Virus record (IMG/VR): IMGVR_UViG_3300032287_003113
Span: 62,001-126,000 of that record
Source of the DNA: a virus
DNA length: 64,000 nt
Strand: one strand, 5' to 3'
Part shown: in pieces, positions 15,917 to 22,865 of the stretch
Layout of the letters: every line of letters begins with the position of its first letter
How positions within the stretch are numbered: the first letter of the stretch is position 1
The notes under the pieces: generated by a model
What the model was told of the DNA's origin: nothing
The model's input: the letters and a program-made list of their open reading frames with translations, nothing else
The model's database searches: none
Translations under genes and position numbers: made by a program

Positions 15917-16183
15917 TTAGTTTAATAGTGTGGCTAAAACAATATACTGTTCCAGTGTTGTCAATGTTTCTAATAATTTATCATTAAGTTCTTTGTATTG
16001 TACAGTATTTTTTCCTACTTTGCGACAGTTAATTTCTTCTTTACTTATTTCACGCTGTATATCATGGCAATTCTTCCAGATCTTTTTCAAATCTGTGCTT
16101 TGATGTCCGGGCAATTTAACTATAGTGAAAAAAGCCTGGTCCAAACGATACTTGATGTCCGGGTCCATAACAACATTATACAT
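15917..16183 (-). CDS. small conserved phage protein, unknown function
   Basis: An 88-residue, mostly helical protein with conserved-looking text DPDIKYRLDQAFFTIVKLPGHQSTDLKKIW and a C-terminal leucine-rich helix. The second Met (residue 6, base 16168) would give MDPDIKYRL, the more usual beginning in this family as I recall it. It lies 9 bp upstream of the 393-residue unknown gene and is divergent from gp14, so the two probably work together. No function is recognised. Confidence 0.6.
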   Translation of the reverse strand: MYNVVMDPDIKYRLDQAFFTIVKLPGHQSTDLKKIWKNCHDIQREISKEEINCRKVGKNTVQYKELNDKLLETLTTLEQYIVLATLLN

Positions 16184-16208
16184 TAAAAGGATTTATGGGT
16201 CAAGCCAC

Positions 16209-16216
16209 GATAAATA
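16209..16216 (+). promoter_or_regulatory. late promoter GATAAATA (gp14-gp15-NUDIX operon)
   Basis: Plus-strand box 21 nt before the gp14 ATG, with CAGGA between. Confidence 0.7.
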
Positions 16217-16237
16217 CTACAATTAACAGGATTCTAT

Positions 16238-17608
16238 ATGCCACGTTTAAGCCTTTGGCAAGATGGTAAACACTCAAATGATTACAAGTTCATGGATAGA
16301 CGCATATCCGAAATGTTTACCATTGGTGGTACGGGTATCCTGGTCAACAAATACCTGGGCGTAAATACCCAGGGCACCAACAAAGCCACCAGCGCCGCAC
16401 AGGTGTCTGTGGGTTTCAATTTGAGTTTTTCCAATACTACCGGAATCAATGTGGACGATTTTGCATTTGGTCCCGGTATTCCCAGCGGAGCACAGGTAGC
16501 CAGCAAAACCGCAACCACAGTAACATTAAACACAGTGACCACATCTGCTGTGGCCAGCGGAACAACTGTTGGCTTTGGCCCGGATGCTACCAAACCCAGT
16601 TACGCTAACCAAAGTGAACAAAACATACAAGACTTGCTGTGGTTAGAAAATCGTGATCGCAAGTATGATCGTGACGTTTACAAAATGCGTGGCATCTATC
16701 AACGTGCCGACCAAGATTTTGATCTGAGCCAATTTGGCCTGTTCTTGCAAACTGGAACTATCTTTATGGTGTTCCATCTGCGTGACATGGTTGATCAAAT
16801 TGGTCGTAAGTTGATTGCTGGCGATGTGCTAGAATTACAACACCTAAAAGATTACGATGCATTAGACGGAGATTTGCCTGCCGCATTAAAACGTTATTAT
16901 GTAGTAGGTGACGCCAGTTTTGCATCAGAAGGTTTTAGCCCAACTTGGTGGCCACACTTATGGCGTGTTAAACTTAATCCACTGGTAGACAGTCAAGAAT
17001 ACAAAGATATCTTAGATAACATTGCAGCCAGTGATACTACCACTACACCAGTAGGACAAATTCTAAGTACCTACAACACGTTTTTGGATATCAATCAAAG
17101 TATTATCACTCAAGCCGAAATTGATGTGCCAAAAAGTGGTTACGATACCAGTCCAATTTATACTTTACCCACTACTGCTAGCGGCAGTGATCCAATTGGT
17201 GCTCCTATCACTGCGGACAATGCCAGTATTAACTCTGGCAACACCAGTCCTACTGCGGACTCTGGTGTGTCAAGTCCGTTACGCAAGGTGTCTGGTTACT
17301 TGACCGGTGATGGTGTTGCTCCAAATGGTTTGTCTACTGGTGCTGGTGTTGCTTTCCCGGCCAATCCAACCGAAGGAGAATATTTCTTGCGTTTGGATTA
17401 CTTGCCAAATCGTCTGTTCCGCTACAGTGGACGTCATTGGGCTCGAGTAGAAGATGCTGTGAGAACTACCCTGACTCCGGGCACAGATAATAAGACACAA
17501 CGTGGTAGTTATGTAAATAATACTAACACTTACACAGATGCTGATGGTGTGACGCACAACGAACGTCAACCATTGAGTCGTGTACTAACACCGAAAGCAG
17601 ATAATTAA
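16238..17608 (+). CDS. gp14: neck protein gp14, enlarged
   Basis: A 456-residue relative of T4 gp14 (256 residues). Conserved neck segments are FMDRRISEMFTIGGTGILVNKY (split around residues 18-39), LLWLENRDRKYDRDVYKMRG, FDLSQFGLFLQTGTIFMVFHLRDM, GDVLELQHL and TWWPHLWRVKLNPL. A Ser/Thr/Val-rich beta segment (about residues 48-116) interrupts the conserved domain. A C-terminal extension of about 150 residues carries PTEGEYFLRLDYLPNRLFRY-type sequence ending SGRHW. The protein joins heads to tails with gp13. It has a late promoter at 16209-16216, and its stop overlaps the gp15 start. Confidence 0.85.
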   Translation: MPRLSLWQDGKHSNDYKFMDRRISEMFTIGGTGILVNKYLGVNTQGTNKATSAAQVSVGFNLSFSNTTGINVDDFAFGPGIPSGAQVASKTATTVTLNTVTTSAVASGTTVGFGPDATKPSYANQSEQNIQDLLWLENRDRKYDRDVYKMRGIYQRADQDFDLSQFGLFLQTGTIFMVFHLRDMVDQIGRKLIAGDVLELQHLKDYDALDGDLPAALKRYYVVGDASFASEGFSPTWWPHLWRVKLNPLVDSQEYKDILDNIAASDTTTTPVGQILSTYNTFLDINQSIITQAEIDVPKSGYDTSPIYTLPTTASGSDPIGAPITADNASINSGNTSPTADSGVSSPLRKVSGYLTGDGVAPNGLSTGAGVAFPANPTEGEYFLRLDYLPNRLFRYSGRHWARVEDAVRTTLTPGTDNKTQRGSYVNNTNTYTDADGVTHNERQPLSRVLTPKADN

Positions 17609-18984
17609 TGCCAGTTCAATTTGCCTATGATGGACAAATACGCCGTTTTGTCATGCAGTTTGTACGCATGGTATCAAACTTCCAAGTAGAATTTGGAAAG
17701 AATGCCAGCGGTAATCGTACCTTGCAAACTGTTCCTGTGTACTATGGAGATATCAGTCGCCAGGCTGCAATGATTTTAAACAATGGTAGCGAAAATACAC
17801 TCAATGCTGTACCGGCTATGGCTTGTTACATTAGTGGATTAACATATGATCAAAGCAGATTACAAAATCCCTACTACGAAGGTGTGGTTAGAATCAGAGA
17901 ACGCACCTACAACGATGTGGATCAAGAGTACGAACAAAGTCAAGATGGTATCTATACTGTAGAACGACTGATGCCAGCTCCATATAAACTAACTATGAAG
18001 TTGGACATATGGACCAGCAACACAGAACAAAAGCATCAGATGATTGAACAAATGATGCCCTTGTTCAACCCCGGCCTAGAAATACAAAGCACAGACAACT
18101 ATGTAGACTGGTCTAGTCTAAGTGTTGTGCTGTTGACTGATGTGCAATACTCTAGTAGAACTGTGCCGCAAGGCGGAGAAGAAAATATTGATGTGGCTAC
18201 ACTCACATTTGAAATGCCTATATGGCTCAGTCTACCTGCCAAAGTCAAGAAGATGGGTGTTGTTGCACAAATCATTGCCAGTATCTACGACGCACAAGGT
18301 GACCTGAGTCCCGATGTAGTGTTTGCAACACAGGGTTTAATGAGTCAACAAAGATTTACTCCGATGAATTATGAATTGGTCTATGTGGGCAACACCCTGA
18401 CTTTGTATAAAAACAATGCTACCGAAGCTGAAGATGGTGTGGTTTATGGCACCAAGGTGCGTTGGGCCAACCTGGTTAATTTATACGGCAAACTGACCAA
18501 TGGTATCAGCGAAGTTAGATTGACTTTTGCTTATCCAGACGGTCCGCACGAAATTGCTGGTACTGTTGCGTTTAGTCCCACAGATGAAACACAGTTGTTG
18601 TTTACTCCATTTGAAGCCACATTGCCGGCCAATACCTTGGATGCTGTTGATGCCATCATTGATCCAAGAAACGTTACTGTAGACAGCAATATATTAAGTC
18701 CTGCTGCAGGTACAAGATACTTGATATTGAATTCCATTGGCGACATTGCCACTGAAAGTCCTGTTGCTTGGGCTGGTGCTCCAGGTACCAACTTGATCGC
18801 TCGAGCCAACGACATCATTGAATGGAATGGTTCATATTGGATAGTAGCTTTTGACAGTAGAGAGCCTGCTGTGCAGTATGTATCCAACCTAACTACCACT
18901 GTGCAATATCGCTGGACCGGATCAGAGTGGGTCAAGAGTTATGAAGGCCTATACGGATCGGGCGAGTGGAGTTTGGTACTGTAA
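17608..18984 (+). CDS. gp15: tail sheath stabiliser/tail completion protein gp15, enlarged
   Basis: The 458-residue protein keeps the gp15 core: YDGQIRRFVMQFVRMVSNF, VPVYYGDISRQAAM, AMACYISGLTYDQSRLQNP, PAPYKLTMKLDIWTSN, QMIEQMMPLFNPGLEI and an LTFEMPIWL strand. T4 gp15 (272 residues) caps the tail and stabilises the contracted sheath at the neck. The C-terminal 200 residues are additional and contain segments such as ARANDIIEWNGSYWIVAF and VQYRWTGSEW, the surface-exposed type found in the fibres and sheath here. Start and stop overlap gp14 and the NUDIX gene by one base each (TAATG), so all three are translationally coupled. Confidence 0.88.
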   Translation: MPVQFAYDGQIRRFVMQFVRMVSNFQVEFGKNASGNRTLQTVPVYYGDISRQAAMILNNGSENTLNAVPAMACYISGLTYDQSRLQNPYYEGVVRIRERTYNDVDQEYEQSQDGIYTVERLMPAPYKLTMKLDIWTSNTEQKHQMIEQMMPLFNPGLEIQSTDNYVDWSSLSVVLLTDVQYSSRTVPQGGEENIDVATLTFEMPIWLSLPAKVKKMGVVAQIIASIYDAQGDLSPDVVFATQGLMSQQRFTPMNYELVYVGNTLTLYKNNATEAEDGVVYGTKVRWANLVNLYGKLTNGISEVRLTFAYPDGPHEIAGTVAFSPTDETQLLFTPFEATLPANTLDAVDAIIDPRNVTVDSNILSPAAGTRYLILNSIGDIATESPVAWAGAPGTNLIARANDIIEWNGSYWIVAFDSREPAVQYVSNLTTTVQYRWTGSEWVKSYEGLYGSGEWSLVL

Positions 18985-19412
18985 TGGCCGCACACACCGA
19001 GGGCGTTGGTGCATTAATTTACGCTCGATCATCTAATCGTTACTTGTTCTTGTTGAGAAACAAAAGCCGACATGCTGGATCCTGGGGAATTGTGGGTGGA
19101 AAAATTGAAACAGGTGAGACTGTCATACACGGGCTAGTTAGAGAAATACGTGAAGAAATTGGTGTTGACTATTCTGCTCGTAAATTTATTCCATTAGAAA
19201 CGTTTACCGCAGACAATCGTAAATTTGTTTATTATACATTTGTGGTCAGTGTAGAAGAAGAATTTGTGCCACGCTTGAATGATGAGCATCGTGGATATTG
19301 CTGGGTAGGATTAAATGATCATCCAATGCCGTTGCATCCAGGACTTTGGCGAAGTTTTAATTTTGACATTGTCAAAAAGAAAATTAAAACTTTAGAATCA
19401 ATCTTAAAATAA
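18984..19412 (+). CDS. NUDIX hydrolase
   Basis: The preferred ATG at 18984 overlaps the gp15 stop as TAATG and gives 142 residues; an upstream GTG at 18966 is less likely. The NUDIX box spans residues 39-61, with G39, E44, R53-E54, E57-E58 and G60, so the metal-binding glutamates are all present. The family cleaves nucleoside diphosphates linked to another moiety, such as oxidised dNTPs, NAD, ADP-ribose, nucleotide sugars or capped RNA; the substrate is not predictable here. It is the third gene of the gp14-gp15 late operon, an unusual place for a housecleaning enzyme. Confidence 0.9.
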   Translation: MAAHTEGVGALIYARSSNRYLFLLRNKSRHAGSWGIVGGKIETGETVIHGLVREIREEIGVDYSARKFIPLETFTADNRKFVYYTFVVSVEEEFVPRLNDEHRGYCWVGLNDHPMPLHPGLWRSFNFDIVKKKIKTLESILK

Positions 19413-19413
19413 A

Positions 19414-20097
19414 TTAACCAATATCTGCTTCAAGCACAAAATCACGGAAACTGATTTGTCTAAAATTTAATTTATTAACAAGAGCACCCGAACAGTCTGC
19501 TGCAACCGACATCATAATACGTACAAATTCTACATCAGAATAAACATCCATCACAGTTGATAGTGTTTTTACATAAAAAGTATCTTCGGTTGCATTGGTA
19601 TAACCGTCATAGCCCATCAGATAAACTTTTTTGTGTCCGTCAAAGCAGGCCAGGTATGCAGCCAAGGCTCCAGCATCGTATGTTGGGTTTTGTGGGGTTA
19701 AATAAAACTTACCTGGGTATTGTACAATATATTGAGCATTGGTGTAAACGATATGATCGTCACAATAGCCAGACTCTGCAATGGTTTTAACTTTTTCTGC
19801 GTCAACTGCAACTAAAAAATCTGGAGTAAACTCTTGATATATCAAATTACAGGCATAACTTTGTAACTTGTCTCTGGCCAATATTCCGCCTCTGTGATTG
19901 GCAATATGTGCCAAATCAAAATCTTGACGACTGGGTCCATTACCTATTGCAATAGCCTGTGTTGTTGTAAACGAATTAAACACGCTGTTGGCAATATATT
20001 CTGTGCTGGGTTGCCATTCATTGTTGCCAAGTACTAGTTCGGTAACAATGGATTCGCCGGCATAGTTACTGCGATAAAGTTTTTTTATAATTTGCAT
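19414..20097 (-). CDS. DUF115/MptE-like or GT42-like Rossmann protein
   Basis: The 227-residue protein has AIGNGPSRQDFDL near the N-terminus, then a TPDFLVAVD strand-turn, PQNPTYDAGALAAYLACF and KVYLMGYDGY. This pattern is typical of the DUF115 (motility accessory factor) and related sialyltransferase-like proteins that bind nucleotide-sugars or phosphorylated substrates. It ends 2 bp after the convergent NUDIX gene and begins 2 bp from the stop of the first fibre gene, so it belongs to the fibre transcript. A role in glycosylating fibre or virion proteins is plausible but inferred from context. Confidence 0.55.
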   Translation of the reverse strand: MQIIKKLYRSNYAGESIVTELVLGNNEWQPSTEYIANSVFNSFTTTQAIAIGNGPSRQDFDLAHIANHRGGILARDKLQSYACNLIYQEFTPDFLVAVDAEKVKTIAESGYCDDHIVYTNAQYIVQYPGKFYLTPQNPTYDAGALAAYLACFDGHKKVYLMGYDGYTNATEDTFYVKTLSTVMDVYSDVEFVRIMMSVAADCSGALVNKLNFRQISFRDFVLEADIG

Positions 20098-20099
20098 GA

Positions 20100-20789
20100 T
20101 TAATGTTTTCCAACTACTATTTCAATAGTTTTTATATCATTGGCATCAACAGAGTCCAGTGCCTTTCCTAAAATACATCCAGGCGCAAAAGAATCATTGT
20201 CAATCAACTGTGCTACGCCAGGCATATTGCTGGTTACCAATATATCGCCTTTGGCAACTGGTCCTTGTACACGACAAGGAACACGACCAGTCAATGCCAC
20301 TGACACCACTGTGTCGCCTTTCAATGTACCGTTCATTAGATATGCAGGATTTGTACTCACTACACCGGCTACAGCAGTACTGTGTGTTTGTTTGGAAATG
20401 GTAACTTCGTGTTCGCCACCAAATACAACCACTGTGGCAGGCTCATATGGAGCATCGGCTACATAATTTTCTGCTAGGTCGGCGTATTTGGACTGAGAAC
20501 TTACGCCATAAAAGGTGCCAAACCAAGCACTGGAACTGCCAATGTTTACTGCATTGTTGGATGTAGGCAACACGCTGGTTGACACATTAAGTATTGGTAC
20601 TGTAAGGTTGGCCGTGGCATGAATCTGTGGCGCACTTACTTTGGCACTCAATGTGACTGAATTTGCTGTTAGATCAAAACTGGCCACACCAGTGGATCTG
20701 ACCCATGCACCTTTGGTACTGTTATAGGTATAGATAACATTGTTTATTGTGGTTGTTTGATTGTTTGTTGGACTTGATGGAAATGCCAT
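20100..20789 (-). CDS. short tail-fibre/adhesin protein with conserved C-terminal YADLAENY domain
   Basis: The 229-residue protein has a short N-terminal fibre-type segment (PTNNQTTTINNVIYTYNSTKGAW) and a stretch typical of phage fibres (VLPTSNNAVNIGSSSAWF). Its C-terminal domain of about 130 residues carries SKYADLAENYVADAPYEP, VVFGGEHEV, AGVVSTNPAYLMNG, LTGRVPCRVQGPVAKGDILVTSNMPG and IEIVVGK. The same C-terminal domain ends two larger fibres here (20792-22834 and 29598-31907) and resembles the peptidase_G2/intramolecular-chaperone type of appendage end domain. It may be a shortened paralogue of those fibres. Confidence 0.75.
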   Translation of the reverse strand: MAFPSSPTNNQTTTINNVIYTYNSTKGAWVRSTGVASFDLTANSVTLSAKVSAPQIHATANLTVPILNVSTSVLPTSNNAVNIGSSSAWFGTFYGVSSQSKYADLAENYVADAPYEPATVVVFGGEHEVTISKQTHSTAVAGVVSTNPAYLMNGTLKGDTVVSVALTGRVPCRVQGPVAKGDILVTSNMPGVAQLIDNDSFAPGCILGKALDSVDANDIKTIEIVVGKH

Positions 20790-20791
20790 GA

Positions 20792-22834
20792 TTAATATCT
20801 CCCTACTGCTATTTCGATAGTTGTTATATCATTGCCGTCATAGTCTTCAAGACTTTTTGCAATTATACAACCTGGTTCATATTTTGTTTTGTCTAAACGT
20901 TCTGCTACACCTGGAATATTGCTGGTAACCAGTCTATCGCCTTTGGCTACTGGTCCACGCACCTGACATGGTACACGGCCTGTGAGTGCCACTGGCAAGC
21001 CAGGTTTGGCAGCATTCATCAGGTATGCTGGATCGGTGCTTACTACTCCAGCTGTTCGCGGATCGTGGCTAACGTCTGTGGTTGTTATTTCTGCGGATCC
21101 ACCAAACACAACTACTGTGCCTGGAGCATATTCCGCATCAGCCACATAGTGTTCTGCTAGGTCAGCATACTTGGCTTGGACGCTGACACCGTACACGTTG
21201 TTCCACCAAGCTGTGGTGGATCCAAGATTGATGGCCAAATTAGATGATGGTACAACAAAACCAGATACTGTGATGTTAGCACAGGTCACTGCACCCAATG
21301 ATGTGGCGCCGGTTACTGTTATGCCTGAAGAAAATGTGTTGGCCTGTGATGCCACAAAACCGCTGGTGTCAACCCACTGGGAGCCAGTGCCATCATATAG
21401 GTATTGGAATACAGTATCACTGGCGCTGTCATACCAGGTGTCGCCAGAATATGGATTGGCTGGTGATGTGGTTCCTGTAAAGTTTGTGACTAATGGTCTA
21501 GTATTACGGAATGCTCCACTACCTACGTTGAGGTTTCCTGTGATTGCAGCTCCACCAGACACCTGCAATGCACCGGTAACGTTGCTGGTACTGGCTGTGG
21601 TATTGGATAGCACCAAGCTACCAAAAATCACATTGCCACGTGTGCCAGAGTTGACACCGCCCAAGGTTTCAGTGGCATCTGCCAAATATTCCAATGCTCC
21701 TGTGGAATTTTCCCATCCCAGGAACGCATGTTTGTCTGCACCTTTGTAGTAGTGGAATCGAACACCGATGTCACGACCATCATCCGACGACAATGCTGCC
21801 AAATTGGCAAATGTGTGTAATTCAATAACTGAGTCAGTGACCGACAAGTTGTTGGAACCAATGGTCACTGTGTTACCCAGCACAGTCAAGTTTCCTTGAA
21901 CTGTCAGCCCGCTTGCATTCCATCCACCAGCTTTGGTTGTTGCTGTACCGGCAAGATTTTCTACGTAAAATTCTAATTCACCGTTGCTGGCGCCTGCACT
22001 GGTTTCTGCCAGAATATAAGTGAATCCGTCAACTGATTTGACTCCACCCAATGAGCTCCAAGCATTACCTGCGCCATAACCTTCAAAACTGCTAATTTGC
22101 GTGTTATATCGTACATGTCCCAGTTGTGGACTGATACTGTTGAGACCACCGCCGGGCCGTTGAGCAGTATTACCTGTTGGCAATGGTACAAACTGTATAT
22201 CACTGTTTAATGTGGTAATGCCATTTAATACACCTGCACTATTACCGCCCAATGGGACTGTGGTGTTACCAAATCTCACGTCAGCTGTGGCCCAACTTGG
22301 TGCATATCCTGCGCCTTCTGAACGCAAGAATGTACCAATTGCACCTGCTGTAATGAAAGTGGTCACGTTGGTGTCTTGCTGAATCATCAACTGACCAGCA
22401 GATCCGCCTGTGATGTTTGTGGCACTGGTCGCTGTGGTGGCTGTACCAACAGTCAGTGCTGATCCAGAAACCCAAGTTGGTGAACTAGTACCACCCGAAA
22501 TAAGAAATTGTCCAGCTGTACCTGCTAGACTTAGGCCCAGTCCAGTTGCAGTACTGTAAGGGACGGCCCCTGCGGCAGCAGTTAATACACTACCAGTTCC
22601 GCCATAGGCCAATGCCACAGCATTACCTTGCCAGAATGATCCACTACTAAAAGTTTTGTTTAATACAGTTTGTGTAGCACCTGTGGTTAATACTGTGGCG
22701 CCGCCGCCTGCTGTAGTTCCGTCGTGTAAACGTAGGGTTTTGGCGTCAGTATCGTAGGTAATTTCACCGGCGGCACCAGTAAAAGCGTTGTTTTGTGTTG
22801 TAGTTCCTCGTCTAAACTGTACTTGGGTTGCCAT
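20792..22834 (-). CDS. tail fibre protein with tropism-determinant-like N-terminus and YADLAEHY C-domain
   Basis: The 680-residue protein begins with VQFRRGTTTQNNAFTGAAGE and a DTDAKTLRLHDGTTAGG segment, the N-terminal attachment-type domain common to phage receptor-binding proteins. The middle holds a GLNSISPQLGHVRYNTQISS-type strand, a TGALQVSGGAAITGNLNVG repeat and the module RDIGVRFHYYKGADKHAFLGW shared with three other fibres. The C-terminal 140 residues are the conserved YADLAEHYVAD...GRVPCQVRGPVAKGD domain. It has a CATAAATA late promoter (22853-22860) and lies 2 bp upstream of the shorter paralogue. It probably contacts the host surface. Confidence 0.8.
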   Translation of the reverse strand: MATQVQFRRGTTTQNNAFTGAAGEITYDTDAKTLRLHDGTTAGGGATVLTTGATQTVLNKTFSSGSFWQGNAVALAYGGTGSVLTAAAGAVPYSTATGLGLSLAGTAGQFLISGGTSSPTWVSGSALTVGTATTATSATNITGGSAGQLMIQQDTNVTTFITAGAIGTFLRSEGAGYAPSWATADVRFGNTTVPLGGNSAGVLNGITTLNSDIQFVPLPTGNTAQRPGGGLNSISPQLGHVRYNTQISSFEGYGAGNAWSSLGGVKSVDGFTYILAETSAGASNGELEFYVENLAGTATTKAGGWNASGLTVQGNLTVLGNTVTIGSNNLSVTDSVIELHTFANLAALSSDDGRDIGVRFHYYKGADKHAFLGWENSTGALEYLADATETLGGVNSGTRGNVIFGSLVLSNTTASTSNVTGALQVSGGAAITGNLNVGSGAFRNTRPLVTNFTGTTSPANPYSGDTWYDSASDTVFQYLYDGTGSQWVDTSGFVASQANTFSSGITVTGATSLGAVTCANITVSGFVVPSSNLAINLGSTTAWWNNVYGVSVQAKYADLAEHYVADAEYAPGTVVVFGGSAEITTTDVSHDPRTAGVVSTDPAYLMNAAKPGLPVALTGRVPCQVRGPVAKGDRLVTSNIPGVAERLDKTKYEPGCIIAKSLEDYDGNDITTIEIAVGRY

Positions 22835-22852
22835 GTTCTTCCTCTGTTTCTA

Positions 22853-22860
22853 TATTTATG
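22853..22860 (-). promoter_or_regulatory. late promoter CATAAATA (680-residue fibre)
   Basis: The box lies 18 nt before the ATG at 22834, with GAGGAAG as ribosome-binding site. It is the head of the 22834-19414 fibre unit. Confidence 0.65.
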
Positions 22861-22865
22861 CTCGA

